Assembly (NCBI RefSeq): GCF_014698045.1
Contig: NZ_JACJSE010000030.1
Location: 15,431 to 79,430 of the forward strand
Length of the DNA stretch: 64,000 nucleotides
Origin: Aulosira sp. FACHB-615
GTDB lineage: Bacteria > Cyanobacteriota > Cyanobacteriia > Cyanobacteriales > Nostocaceae
Direction of reading: 5' to 3'
Part shown: piece by piece, positions 44,941-54,328 of the stretch
How the letters are laid out: every line of letters starts with the position of its first letter
Numbering within the stretch: position 1 is the first letter of the stretch
Position numbers and translations under genes: made by a program
Notes under the pieces: model-generated
What the model was told of the DNA's origin: nothing
The model's database searches: none
Seen by the model: only the letters and a program-made list of their open reading frames with translations

Positions 44941-44977
44941 AAAAACCGAGAAACTGTTATGTTTCCCGGTTTATTTT
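44941..44977 (-). terminator. Intrinsic terminator of fba
   Basis: On the minus strand AAACCGGGAAAC and GTTTCTCGGTTT form a stem followed by TTTTT, about 65 bp after the fba stop. Between it and the previous gene (44666-44940) nothing but low-complexity sequence is seen. Confidence 0.8.
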
Positions 44978-45038
44978 TAATATTAAAACCCTCAGTTTAA
45001 GGAAACACAAAAGTGTCCCCTATAATTCTTTAGCTAAA

Positions 45039-46118
45039 TTAAACTTTAGCAGCAGCCTTGGTGACAGCGTTTAATTCACCTTTAGCATACTTAGCAGCAA
45101 ACTCTTCCAGAGAAACTTGTTTAATCTTGCTTGCGTTACCAGCAGTACCAAATTGCTGATAGCGTTCAGCACAAACCTTCTGCATATATGTAATAGAAGG
45201 CTTGAGGAAGTGACGGGGGTCAAATTCCTTGGGATTTTTTGATAAAGCTTCACGCACAGCTGCGGTGATAGCCAAACGGTTGTCGGTGTCGATGTTCACC
45301 TTACGAACACCACTCTTGATACCTTTTTGAATTTCTTCTACAGGTACGCCGTAGGTTTCAGGAATAGCACCACCGTACTCATTAATCAAAGCGATTAAAT
45401 CTTCAGGTACAGAAGAAGAACCGTGCATTACCAAGTGGGTGTTAGGTAGACGACGGTGAATTTCTTCAATGCGGCTGATAGCCAAAATTTCGCCAGTTGG
45501 TTTGCGGGTAAACTTGTAAGCACCGTGGCTAGTACCAATAGCTACAGCCAAAGCATCTACTTGGGTTGCTTCTACAAAGCTAACAGCTTCATCGGGGTCA
45601 GTTAGCAGTTGAGAATGGTCAAGAGTACCTTCAAAACCATGTCCATCTTCAGCTTCACCCGCGCCGGTTTCCAAAGAACCCAAGCAACCGAGTTCACCTT
45701 CTACACTTACGCCCAAAGCATGAGCTACATTCACAACTTCGCGGGTAACACTAACGTTGTACTCGAAGCTGGCAGGGGTTTTAGCATCAGCTTCTAAAGA
45801 ACCGTCCATCATCACGCTAGTGAAGTTGTTCTTGATAGCTGAGTAGCAGGTAGAAGGAGCATTACCATGATCTTGGTGCATGACAATGGGAATGTGAGGA
45901 TAGGTCTCTACAGCAGCCAAAATCAGGTGGCGCAGGAAGTTTTCACCTGCATAGTTACGAGCGCCACGGGAAGCTTGCAAAATTACGGGGCTATCTGTCT
46001 CGGCAGCAGCCTTCAGGATTGCCTGAATCTGCTCCAAATTGTTAACGTTAAAAGCTGGGATGCCGTAACCGTTCTCAGCTGCGTGATCCAAGAGCAGCCG
46101 CAATGGTACAAGCGCCAT
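45039..46118 (-). CDS. fba: Fructose-bisphosphate aldolase, class II (Calvin type)
   Basis: 359 residues. It condenses dihydroxyacetone phosphate with glyceraldehyde 3-phosphate (or erythrose 4-phosphate) in the Calvin cycle and gluconeogenesis. Zinc and active-site motifs are VMHQDHGNAP, VEGELGCLG, GTSHGAYKF and VMHGSSSVP. The length suits the Calvin-cycle subfamily. A perfect AGGAGG, 7 bases from the ATG, predicts high expression. It is monocistronic, with its own promoter-like box upstream and terminator downstream. Confidence 0.96.
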   Translation of the reverse strand: MALVPLRLLLDHAAENGYGIPAFNVNNLEQIQAILKAAAETDSPVILQASRGARNYAGENFLRHLILAAVETYPHIPIVMHQDHGNAPSTCYSAIKNNFTSVMMDGSLEADAKTPASFEYNVSVTREVVNVAHALGVSVEGELGCLGSLETGAGEAEDGHGFEGTLDHSQLLTDPDEAVSFVEATQVDALAVAIGTSHGAYKFTRKPTGEILAISRIEEIHRRLPNTHLVMHGSSSVPEDLIALINEYGGAIPETYGVPVEEIQKGIKSGVRKVNIDTDNRLAITAAVREALSKNPKEFDPRHFLKPSITYMQKVCAERYQQFGTAGNASKIKQVSLEEFAAKYAKGELNAVTKAAAKV

Positions 46119-46210
46119 AGATAGTCCTCCTAATGTGGTTGTCAGCTAGTCGGTGTGAGAGCAGCGTATTAGTTACGCTAATTCTTAAGAGTTTTTTCAA
46201 CTTATAGGAA

Positions 46211-46216
46211 ATTATA
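46211..46216 (-). promoter_or_regulatory. Candidate -10 box of fba
   Basis: A perfect TATAAT on the minus strand, about 93 bp before the fba ATG. No good -35 hexamer lies at the normal spacing, so this is tentative. Confidence 0.35.
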
Positions 46217-46971
46217 ACTAGAGTCGGGTGTTTATGTTGAAAAAGTTTACGTCATCTCTCACCAAGATGCCTCATGCTTGACTTAGGCGACTGTCAAGTA
46301 TGCTACGTTACATTTAAGAGATTTAGTAGTTGGTGATTCCAAAAGGCGCATCAGCATAGCCCTCAGACTGAAGTCTGGGGCTACACAAACTAAACCCGCC
46401 TACGCAGGGTCACTAAATTTGTTGAAGTGTGTTTTTATGCAATATTTAGATTTAGCCTGCCTACGCAGGCTTGGTTTATGTAGCCTTCTTAGAGAATCCC
46501 CCGACTTTTTGCTGAAACGAGCGAAGCGAGGTTTAAGCAGTCGGGGAAGTGTAACAATGCTTTTCCCTCAACTGCTTTCGCGTGTATTCTGATTGGATTT
46601 TTCACCCTCTTTTACTCCCCACAACTCCCAGGGCTGTTTCATTCGCTTTGATCAGGATTTTGTCAAGAGTATCATCCAAAAATTTTAGGGAGTTGGTAAT
46701 CGAACAATTACTGCTTTAACCAGTAAATTTAAGTGCGATCGCCAGGCTCATGAGTAAATAAAATTGTTGAATCACCTGATTTTTTTGCTTGATACGCTTG
46801 TAAATTAGAGACTTTTAGGGAACGAAACAGCCCTGCCACAACTCCTGCTCTTATTACTTTACTTGGACTTGTGTGTACACCGTAGGTTTGTGAGGGGAGA
46901 CTAATCACCATTGCTTACTCCCTGACTACATAATTTTATTTATAAAACCAAATTCATCAAGGAATCCTGGG
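46217..46971. other. Long intergenic region with dispersed hairpins
   Basis: No gene called. It contains CAGACTGAAGTCTG (about 46371), AGCCTGCCTACGCAGGCT (46457), a hairpin CCCCCGACTT...AGTCGGGG (46499-46545), and one end of the CTACGGTGTACACACA element (46864-46880). A 60-codon frame on the minus strand at 46729-46911 is not supported. Confidence 0.5.
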
Positions 46972-47397
46972 TTATTTCACCAATTCAGGAATTGTAGCTT
47001 CTAATTTCAAGCAATTAGCGCCATTAACTTGTAATTGGTACTCTACCTTATCCATTAACCGATTCATAATTAGCCACCCATAACCCCCTTCTTGTTTATC
47101 GACGGGATTAGGTGCTAGGTAAGTAGACATATCGTAGCCTTCGCCATAGTCCCAGATTTCTAGGGAAATGTCTCGGTCTTTGAGTTCTAAACGCAGTAAT
47201 ACTGGTAAATTTGGCTGCTCTTTGTGGGCATGACGCACCACATTAGAGTAGGCTTCTACCAAAGCCAATCGTAAACGACTGGACTGCCGAGACCAATCTA
47301 CAGAATCTCCTAGCTTGACTTTCAAGCATCCCAGCAACCAGCTTTCGACGATATTTAAATAATTCAAATCACTTGGTACATGAAGCTCACTTTTCAT
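46972..47397 (-). CDS. Anti-sigma-type serine kinase (RsbW-like HATPase)
   Basis: 141 residues, a single GHKL ATPase domain: LALVEAYSNVVRHAHKE is the N box, WDYGEGYDMS the G1 box, and GGYGWLIMNRLMD the G2 box. RsbW-like kinases phosphorylate an anti-sigma-antagonist and bind a sigma or other target. It begins 3 bp after the stop of the PP2C response regulator gene, so the two form one partner-switch unit. No STAS antagonist gene is present here. Confidence 0.88.
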   Translation of the reverse strand: MKSELHVPSDLNYLNIVESWLLGCLKVKLGDSVDWSRQSSRLRLALVEAYSNVVRHAHKEQPNLPVLLRLELKDRDISLEIWDYGEGYDMSTYLAPNPVDKQEGGYGWLIMNRLMDKVEYQLQVNGANCLKLEATIPELVK

Positions 47398-47400
47398 TAC

Positions 47401-49071
47401 TTATAAAACCTCTAGTGAAAGTATAGTTTGATCGTCTTCTTGAACTTGGTTATTTGCTTGGATACGAGCTAGTAAATGGTTCAGAGAAAGTGGTTGTGGC
47501 TCTGTTTGGAGAAGTTGCCAAAGACCTTCTTGGTTCAGCATAGAGTGGCTACTTGGCGAAAGATTAGCATCTGGTTGTTCGCATTTTAGTAACTCACTGG
47601 ATACTGATGCTTCAGTAATCCCATCACTAGCTAACAATAAAGTATCTCCAGTGGAAAGATTTACTCTTCCTGAGAGTGCTTTCCAAGTAGGTAAGATCCC
47701 TAAAGGAATGCCACGTACTTTAAGATAGTTGGGCTGCTGGGTTGAGTCAGTTTGGCGAGACCATAGTAGAGGGTAGATATGTCCAGCATTAGCATATACT
47801 AGTTCTTTTGTACTAGGTGTATAACAAGCTAATACGAGAGTAATAAAACAATTGTTACTAATTAAGTCATTACACAAAGCATGATTGAGATTTTGGACGA
47901 TGATATGAGGTTCGGCTGGTGTTTCTTGAGATAATTCGCGCCGCAGTACAGAAATGGCACTAGCCATGAATAAAGCCGCAGGTACACCTTTCCCGGAAAC
48001 ATCACCTACTGCTAACCATAAATCGCCTTTGGGGTGGACAAATACTTCAAAAAAATCGCCTCCTACTTCTCGCGCTGGATAGCAGCAGGCTTGTAGTTTT
48101 GCCTCTTTGATATCAGGTAAGCTTTGGCGGAGCAAATTATGTTGAATTTGGCGTGCTACTTCCAATTCAGCGTGAATTTGCTCTTGTTTTTCTTGTAGGC
48201 GTTGATAAAGTTTCGCCTGAAAAAGAGCTAAAGCGGCTTGGTCGGCGACACCTGTAATCAATTTAATATCTTCATCTGGCCAAAGCTCATCACGTCCTAC
48301 CTGATACAGTGCAAGTACGGCTAATAGTTGCTGCTGATAGGTAAGAGGAACTACCAGATAGTTACAAGGGTTGCCATCAAAGGTTTCTTGATTGAGTTGA
48401 TAATGACGAGTTTCGACAACCTTCTCAAACAAACTATGGTCAAAGGCAAAATTTAATATAGAAGAATTGGCATCTTGATAAGAAAATTTATCATTGGTTA
48501 AGCGATCGCCTTCTACCGGAATCAGCAAACAACAAGTAGCATCAAAGGTTTGTCCGATGGTGGCAACAATTTTCTGCAACATATTGCCATAATCGAGAGA
48601 TTCTCGAATTGCTGTTGTCACCTCATTAAACAAAGATTCTCGGCGTAGCGCCCGACGCAACTCTTGAGTGCGTTGTTTGACTAAACGATATGTCTCAGTA
48701 GCTTGTTCAACTAGTAACTTGAGCCGTTCAGGATTCCAAGGCTTTGTGATATATTTGAATACTTGACCGGAGTTGATAGCATCGACCAAATCTTCCACAT
48801 CAGTAAAGCCAGTTAAAAGAATCCTAATGGTATCAGGAAACCTTTCTACTGTGCGACTGAGAAATTCCGTGCCATTCATTTCTGGCATTCTTTGATCTGA
48901 GATGATCACGGCCATCTCACCTTCTTTTTCCAATATGTCCAGCGCACTTAGGGCATGATTGGCTTTAAATACTTGAAAATCTCGCCTAAAAGTGCGGTAG
49001 AGTAAATCCAAATTATCTAGCTCATCATCGACAATCATGAGCTTGAGTTTTTCTACCTCTGTCTCAGTCAT
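47401..49071 (-). CDS. Response regulator-GAF-PP2C phosphatase (RsbU-like)
   Basis: 556 residues from ATG 49071 (MTETEVEKLKLMIVDD). A receiver domain (about 8-125; phospho-acceptor Asp in VIISDQRMPEMNG) is followed by a coiled linker, a GAF domain (about 165-305) and a SpoIIE/PP2C phosphatase (about 345-550; REVGGDFFEVF, VGDVSGKG, LLLASDGITEA). It would dephosphorylate a STAS protein when the receiver is activated. The longer frame begins with TTG at 49113 and lacks a site. It is paired with the RsbW-like gene. Confidence 0.9.
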   Translation of the reverse strand: MTETEVEKLKLMIVDDELDNLDLLYRTFRRDFQVFKANHALSALDILEKEGEMAVIISDQRMPEMNGTEFLSRTVERFPDTIRILLTGFTDVEDLVDAINSGQVFKYITKPWNPERLKLLVEQATETYRLVKQRTQELRRALRRESLFNEVTTAIRESLDYGNMLQKIVATIGQTFDATCCLLIPVEGDRLTNDKFSYQDANSSILNFAFDHSLFEKVVETRHYQLNQETFDGNPCNYLVVPLTYQQQLLAVLALYQVGRDELWPDEDIKLITGVADQAALALFQAKLYQRLQEKQEQIHAELEVARQIQHNLLRQSLPDIKEAKLQACCYPAREVGGDFFEVFVHPKGDLWLAVGDVSGKGVPAALFMASAISVLRRELSQETPAEPHIIVQNLNHALCNDLISNNCFITLVLACYTPSTKELVYANAGHIYPLLWSRQTDSTQQPNYLKVRGIPLGILPTWKALSGRVNLSTGDTLLLASDGITEASVSSELLKCEQPDANLSPSSHSMLNQEGLWQLLQTEPQPLSLNHLLARIQANNQVQEDDQTILSLEVL

Positions 49072-49258
49072 ATTTGACTTTATTTCCGATACTTGTGTGG
49101 CGAGACAATACAATTTTTATCCCACCCAGTGACCACCTGCAAACAAATCAAAAAGCTATCGCTCTCATCATAGAAGTTACCTGCTTTGAACTGAGAAATT
49201 GACTCAAAGTTAGCTTCTTCCTCAATTTATGCCAAGGTTGTTCAACCCTGGAATTACC

Positions 49259-49975
49259 TTAGCCAACCAACCCAGAACGTAAAGCTCTAACTGCTGCTTG
49301 GGTACGGTCATCAGCGCATAGCTTATTCAGAATATTACGGACATGTGTTTTTACAGTCCCAACTGTAATATAAAGTCGTTCAGCTATAACAGCATTGCTA
49401 CAACCTTCGACAATTAACTGTAACACTTCTAACTCGCGTTCTGTCAGGGTATAGGGGTCAATTATTTCCTCACTTTCCCCAAAGTCTTGATTTTGGGGGA
49501 TATTTTTATTTTCTTGGGCAACAGTTTCCTGTTTAGGAGAATTCTCTTGTGCCTGTTGTAACACAATTCTGGCGATCGCTGGATCAATCCAGGCGTTGCC
49601 ATTGTACGTAACTCTAACGGCTTCTAGCAAATTATCAAATTTGATATCTTTCATACAGTAAGAGTCCGCCCCAGCTGCAAAAGCAGCCAAAACGGCTTCT
49701 TTATTATCTCGAAGGGTTAAGATTAACACCTTGGTAGCATCTTCGCCTGTAGCAATTGCTTTAATTTCTCTGGTCAGTGCAATTCCATCTTTATCAGGTA
49801 AACCAATATCGACGATCGCAATATCTGGCTGTAAGATTCTTAACAGCTTTAAGCCTTCCGCCGCATTGCCAGCTTCACCTAGCACTTCAATTTCATCTCT
49901 TTGCTGTAGTGCTGTGCGAATACCAACACGGGTAAGGTCATGATCTTCGATCAAAACAATACGGATTTTACTCAT
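49259..49975 (-). CDS. NarL/LuxR-family response regulator
   Basis: 238 residues from ATG 49975 (MSKIRIVLIEDHD). Receiver domain (about 1-125; Asp in IAIVDIGLPDKDG) and C-terminal LuxR-type helix-turn-helix (about 175-235; LTEREVLQLIVEGCSNAVIA-like pattern, TVGTVKTHVRNIL). It is a phosphorylation-controlled transcription factor; the cognate kinase is not adjacent. It is separated from the PP2C gene by 187 bp, so probably a separate transcript. A TTG at 49981 is an unlikely earlier start. Confidence 0.92.
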   Translation of the reverse strand: MSKIRIVLIEDHDLTRVGIRTALQQRDEIEVLGEAGNAAEGLKLLRILQPDIAIVDIGLPDKDGIALTREIKAIATGEDATKVLILTLRDNKEAVLAAFAAGADSYCMKDIKFDNLLEAVRVTYNGNAWIDPAIARIVLQQAQENSPKQETVAQENKNIPQNQDFGESEEIIDPYTLTERELEVLQLIVEGCSNAVIAERLYITVGTVKTHVRNILNKLCADDRTQAAVRALRSGLVG

Positions 49976-49981
49976 TGTCAA

Positions 49982-50516
49982 CTTCTGCCCGTTAAACTAA
50001 CTAAACTGTCAAACCGAGTTGATGCAAAAATATTAGTGGATTGTGATGGAAATACACTGATAAAAAATAAATATAGAATTTTTGCCTAGTAAGTTATTAG
50101 TTTTATTGTGTTGGATATTTTCACTGGTAAGCAAACTTAAATTTTTGGTTAGAGAAAAGCTAACCTCCTTTTTTATGAGTATACTGGCTGATTTACGACA
50201 GATTCATCTTTGTCAACCACTGATTACGATGACGAAAATGCGATCGCTCCTAACAATTGCATTCCAATGATGGTTCGTTATGAAATATGACAAATTAATA
50301 CATTTATATTCATTAGAAATTTTAATCATAAAAAATTTTGGTATACATTACAACCTGCTTGCGTAAATATCCGCCCACATCAAGCCCTGAAAGACTTTTA
50401 ACCCTGTAACTTTCTCACTACTAGTTGCCTAAAATTGCCCAGGCGATTGATTAAAATATTTGATAAACTATCGTTCGAGACAATCTGGTGTGATGTGAGG
50501 CTAATTAGAATAGGCT
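49982..50516. other. AT-rich intergenic region between divergent genes
   Basis: Presumably contains the promoters of the NarL-type regulator and of the WecG/TagA gene. A 62-codon frame from 50082 starts with TTG and has no support. No repeat element or consensus promoter is evident. Confidence 0.4.
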
Positions 50517-51269
50517 ATGTCTAAACCGCCTAAAGTATTTTCGGTGCTGGGAATACCAGTTCATGTTATGAGTAACTATCCAGGCTGGTTGCTAGAATGC
50601 CTGCAACACAGCAGAGGTACTCATGTAGTGACGCTGAATGCAGAAATGACCATGCAAGCAGAACGAGACAGCGCACTAGCCAAGGTAATTCACGATGCTG
50701 AGTTGGTGATACCTGATGGTGCTGGTGTGGTTTTGTATTTGCAGTGGCTATTTTGGCAAAAGGTTCAACGTTGTCCAGGAATTGAACTAGCAGAAACATT
50801 ACTGCGAGAACTAGGACAAAAGCAAAAAGGTACAAAAGTCTTTTTTTACGGCGGCGCACCAGGAATAGCAACCAAAGCCGCAGATTTCTGGAAGCAGCAA
50901 GCCCCAGATTTAAACATAGTCGGGACTCATTCTGGCTATCATTCTCCCGAAGAAGAAGAGATATTACACCAAACACTAACTCAATTACAGCCTCAAGTTA
51001 TTTTGGTTGGGTTGGGAGTACCACGTCAAGAATTATGGATTGCCCAAAATCGTCATTTATGTCCCCAAGCAATTTGGATTGGTGTTGGCGGTAGTTTTGA
51101 TATTTGGTCAGGAAGCAAAACCCGCGCTCCTGCTTGGTTAGGCAATAATAATTTGGAATGGCTGTATCGCTTATATAAAGAACCTTGGCGTTGGCGACGG
51201 ATGTTAGCTTTGCCAGAATTTGCCGTGAAAGCATTTGTTTACCGCTTGACAGCCAAAAGCGCCTTCTAG
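50517..51269 (+). CDS. WecG/TagA/CpsF-family glycosyltransferase
   Basis: 250 residues, GT26 family. Family motifs: VVTLNAEMTMQAERD with the usual N, DGAGVVLYLQW, FYGGAPGIATKAADFW, and VGLGVPRQELWIAQN. These enzymes add UDP-N-acetylmannosamine(uronate) or a related sugar to a lipid-linked intermediate in surface polysaccharide synthesis at the inner membrane. No other polysaccharide gene is adjacent. It is followed by repeat-rich DNA. Confidence 0.92.
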   Translation: MSKPPKVFSVLGIPVHVMSNYPGWLLECLQHSRGTHVVTLNAEMTMQAERDSALAKVIHDAELVIPDGAGVVLYLQWLFWQKVQRCPGIELAETLLRELGQKQKGTKVFFYGGAPGIATKAADFWKQQAPDLNIVGTHSGYHSPEEEEILHQTLTQLQPQVILVGLGVPRQELWIAQNRHLCPQAIWIGVGGSFDIWSGSKTRAPAWLGNNNLEWLYRLYKEPWRWRRMLALPEFAVKAFVYRLTAKSAF

Positions 51270-51832
51270 GGAAGAGTAGGGAGTAGGGAATAGGGAGTAG
51301 GGAGTCGGGAAAAAATAAACATCCACTTAGGACTTACGACGTAAGACGAGAAATCAAGGGTTTGATCAAGGGTGTAGGAGTGAGTCACTAGCCCCGAATT
51401 TCTCACGTATGGGTAGCGGGTGTGGAGAGAGAGGGGAGTGTGGGGAGTGTGGGGGGAAAGATTTTTTCACTATCCTCCCACACTTCCCACCCCTCACCCC
51501 TGGATTTCTCTCTTGTGAGAAATCCAGGTGGCGTGGGTGGGTTTCCCGACTTGAGCCGTATGTATCTAAAACTCTTATACCCCATACCCTTTCACCCCTA
51601 AACCCAATCTCCACAGACAATCTTGGTGCGTAAGTCTTGCCCTATTCCCTACTCCCTACTCCCTACTCCCTAATTCATGACTTGCGGATAGTACTGAAAA
51701 CTTCCAAAAAATTTAATTTTTGCTTTTGAACTTGAGATTCCTGGGGCTGTCCTGGGAATCATTATTTTTAAGAGAATCTTAAATTGAAGTTTTTCGGGTG
51801 TTTAGTTCTAAGCAAGTGTAGATATTCTGCCA
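51270..51832. repeat. Repeat-rich region with AGGACTTACG element (copy d)
   Basis: GGGAGTAGGG units (51276-51310) and their inverse CCCTACTCCC units (51645-51672) flank an element 51329-51636 whose ends are AGGACTTACG and GCGTAAGTCT. Inside is a second foldback (51393-51540), CCCGAATTTCTCAC...TGAGAAATCCAGG with G-rich/C-rich arms, which recurs at 53597-53732. No gene; the last 150 bp before ftsE are AT-rich. Confidence 0.7.
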
Positions 51833-52570
51833 ATGAGAACCGTTGTTAAAACTGATCAGCATATTCCTGCAAAGGATAGTACATCTTCCCCACAAAGTAG
51901 TAGTAATGCTCCCATTGTGCAGTTACGCTCTGTAACAAAAACATACAACAATGGCTGTCACGGGTTGTTGGATGTGAGTTTAGAGGTGAAACAGAAAGAA
52001 TTTTTGTTTATTACAGGCCCTAGCGGTTCTGGTAAATCAACACTGTTAAAGCTTTTGTATGGCGAAGAATCGGCTACTCAGGGAGAGGTGATTGTCAATG
52101 ATTGCAATGTAACAGATTTGCGGGGCGATCGCTTATCACTATTGCGGCGGCGCATTGGCATTGTTTTTCAAGATTACAAACTGATTCCCCAAAGAACAGT
52201 AGCCGAGAATGTAACCTTTGTACTGCAAGCACAAGGTTTCACTCGCAAAGAAATTCAAAGACGTTTAGAACCAACGTTAAAGTTAGTGGGTTTACTTTCC
52301 AAAGCTAACTGTTTTCCTGATCAACTTTCGGGAGGCGAACAACAACGGGTAAGTGTTGCACGCGCCATTGTGGGAACACCGCCATTAATTTTAGCTGATG
52401 AACCCACAGGAAACCTCGACCCTGATAATTCTTGGCAAGTCATCCAAATTTTGCAAAAGTTAAATTCTTTTGGGGCTACAGTAATTGTGACTACCCACGA
52501 CGAACAACTTGTACGGCGCTGCAATCATCCTGTAGTCCAAGTCCGTAACGGTAGATTATCTCGGAAATAG
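51833..52570 (+). CDS. ftsE: Cell-division ABC ATPase FtsE
   Basis: 245 residues. ABC signatures: Walker A GPSGSGKSTLL, Q-loop VFQDYKLIPQ, signature LSGGEQQRVSVA, Walker B LILADEPTGNLD, switch His TTHDEQ. The sequence is closest to FtsE, which with FtsX regulates septal peptidoglycan hydrolysis. No ftsX follows; in this strain it must be elsewhere. A 25-residue polar N-terminal extension precedes the ATPase domain. Confidence 0.88.
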   Translation: MRTVVKTDQHIPAKDSTSSPQSSSNAPIVQLRSVTKTYNNGCHGLLDVSLEVKQKEFLFITGPSGSGKSTLLKLLYGEESATQGEVIVNDCNVTDLRGDRLSLLRRRIGIVFQDYKLIPQRTVAENVTFVLQAQGFTRKEIQRRLEPTLKLVGLLSKANCFPDQLSGGEQQRVSVARAIVGTPPLILADEPTGNLDPDNSWQVIQILQKLNSFGATVIVTTHDEQLVRRCNHPVVQVRNGRLSRK

Positions 52571-52708
52571 TTAACAATCAAGAGTCACAGAAAATTCCAA
52601 AAAAGAAATTATCCAATTTGTTTACTCAACAAAGCCACTATCTCCCTTGTCTTCCTTGTCTCCCTTATCCCCCTTCCAAACAAAGAGATATTTTTCCTAA
52701 GAAGTTAC

Positions 52709-53500
52709 TCAGTACTCAGCACTCAGCACTTTGTCTTGAGATTTTTGAGTTTTGACTTTTAACTTGACTGGTTTCAAAGGAGTGGCTTTGCTAGATGGGA
52801 GATTTGAGAGTTTGTCTAAGATTTGTAAACTCTCAAAAGCTGCCTCTCGAATGATGACTTCTTCTTCTTTAGTCAAAAGCAGTTGCAAACATTGGCTAAC
52901 TTCTTGCTGTAACGACTCATTCACTGGCTGGCGGGTGATAAATTTGGTAATTCGACGTATGGCCAGCAACCGCTTTAAGGGATCTGCTTCTGTTAAATTG
53001 AGTAACAATTGCTCAAAAACATCTTGGTCTTGATGGCGATAACGGCTGAAAATTTGCCAAAGTAACAAAACTAAAGTTAATAAAGTTCCCAAACCTTGCA
53101 AAATTGTGCCAGTTGCTAACCAAGGGCTATGAGAGTCAACCCAGATAGCAGCAGCCATATAAGTGCTAATAGTTGCCAGACCACCAATAGCAACAGCTAA
53201 AACTAACCGACGATTTGGCCCGTTGAGGATTTTTTGAATTTCTACCCAACGTTGTTGCCAGTTCCATTGTTGGTTTGAGTAGGTGATTAACATTACTCCC
53301 ACACCAACTATCAAAGCTAATAGCAGTTTCCAGTTCCATAACAGCATTGCTACGACTATTGTTAGGAAGCCGAGAACACCTCCAGAACCGGAAAAAGGCT
53401 TGAAATTTTGCTGCTTGGAACTTCCTGGCGACAAAGCTGGAAGTGACCAGTTGGGTATCTGGTTAATTAGTTGCTGCAAAGAAAACGAAGCCTTTGCCAC
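52709..53500 (-). CDS. Membrane protein with armadillo-like C-terminus
   Basis: 263 residues. Four hydrophobic helices lie in the first half (about 40-140; LGFLTIVVAMLLWNW, LLLALIVGVGVMLITY, LVLAVAIGGLATISTY, LGTLLTLVLLLWQIF). A helical HEAT/armadillo-like domain follows (about 165-245; ADPLKRLLAIRRITKFIT). Function unknown; it may be a membrane adaptor. The start is GTG. It converges on ftsE across a gap of CCCTTGTCT and CTCAGCACT repeats (52637-52730). Confidence 0.72.
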   Translation of the reverse strand: MAKASFSLQQLINQIPNWSLPALSPGSSKQQNFKPFSGSGGVLGFLTIVVAMLLWNWKLLLALIVGVGVMLITYSNQQWNWQQRWVEIQKILNGPNRRLVLAVAIGGLATISTYMAAAIWVDSHSPWLATGTILQGLGTLLTLVLLLWQIFSRYRHQDQDVFEQLLLNLTEADPLKRLLAIRRITKFITRQPVNESLQQEVSQCLQLLLTKEEEVIIREAAFESLQILDKLSNLPSSKATPLKPVKLKVKTQKSQDKVLSAEY

Positions 53501-53596
53501 AGTATTTACCTAATTGTGTTGACGAGATTTTCTAATATATCTTTTACCAGGGATTAGGTGCATGTTGAAGCTAATATTACTCATTCTGGATAGTCT

Positions 53597-53732
53597 TTGT
53601 CCCGAATTTCTCCCCGTATTGGTGGGGAGTGTGGGGAGAGAGGGAAGTGTGGGGGGAAAGATTTCTTCACCATCCTCCCACACTCCCCAGCACCTGGCTC
53701 TCTCTCTTGGAGAAATCCAGGCTTGGGACTGG
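53597..53732. repeat. CCCGAATTTCTCC foldback, second copy
   Basis: CCCGAATTTCTCC at the left and GGAGAAATCCAGG at the right enclose GGGGAGTGTGGGGAGAGAGG and its C-rich inverse. It matches the block at 51393-51540. It ends directly at the stop codon of the 197-residue gene. Confidence 0.75.
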
Positions 53733-53734
53733 TC

Positions 53735-54328
53735 TTACATACAAAAACGAAAGTCGTCAATGGTGAATTGACCGTCAAAGGCACAGAAGGTAACAGAGTG
53801 AATATTTCTGCCTGTTACAGATAATAAAATGTTGGGAGGTACTGCTGAATCAGAGTTAGCAAGATTCGCGCCAGGAAGTACGGTTTGACTGAGCAGTTGG
53901 CGATCGCTATCATAAGCAGACATAACCAGCCTTTGCGAACTAGTCACATAGGCACTAACATAATTGACTGGCTGTACAAAACTCGCTTCCAGAAACCCGC
54001 CTTTTGGCGAACCCATTAATACTATGAGGCCAGAATGGCTCGGAAATGCAGGGTTAGAAGGTTGTATGGCAATTGAATTACGGAAAACGACACCCCAGCG
54101 TTCATATTGTGTTTCGACCGATTCAAAACACTTTAAATCTTCTAAATTTAAACATACACAAATAGGAACACCCACTTTGGCTGTTTCTAAAGTTTCTGCC
54201 AACTGTCCCCGCCAAGCAGAAGCTATATGCACGTCACAGTTTTCTAATACGTCTTTAAAATCTGCCAACGCTGGTGCTTTATCCGATTGAAGAGTAGCCT
54301 GCTTTACCACAACGCCCCGCCTTACCAT
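53735..54328 (-). CDS. Hypothetical protein with beta-sandwich-like C-terminus
   Basis: 197 residues with no confident family. The C-terminal half (GGFLEASFVQPVNYVSAYVT, then VLPGANLANSDSAVPPNILL and VTFCAFDGQFTIDDFRF) is a strand-rich pattern seen in cyanobacterial carbohydrate-binding-like or extracellular modules. The N-terminal half is mixed alpha/beta without a signal peptide. The coding frame ends exactly where a repeat begins. AGG is 5 bases before the ATG. Its 530-bp leader contains a terminator-like hairpin. Confidence 0.65.
   Translation of the reverse strand: MVRRGVVVKQATLQSDKAPALADFKDVLENCDVHIASAWRGQLAETLETAKVGVPICVCLNLEDLKCFESVETQYERWGVVFRNSIAIQPSNPAFPSHSGLIVLMGSPKGGFLEASFVQPVNYVSAYVTSSQRLVMSAYDSDRQLLSQTVLPGANLANSDSAVPPNILLSVTGRNIHSVTFCAFDGQFTIDDFRFCM

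Noticed and set aside
46729..46911. 60-codon minus-strand frame upstream of the RsbW-like gene pair's terminus
   Set aside because: Includes an end of the CTACGGTGTACACACA element and has no ribosome-binding site.
50082..50270. 62-codon plus-strand frame
   Set aside because: TTG start, no site, unusual composition in an AT-rich promoter region.
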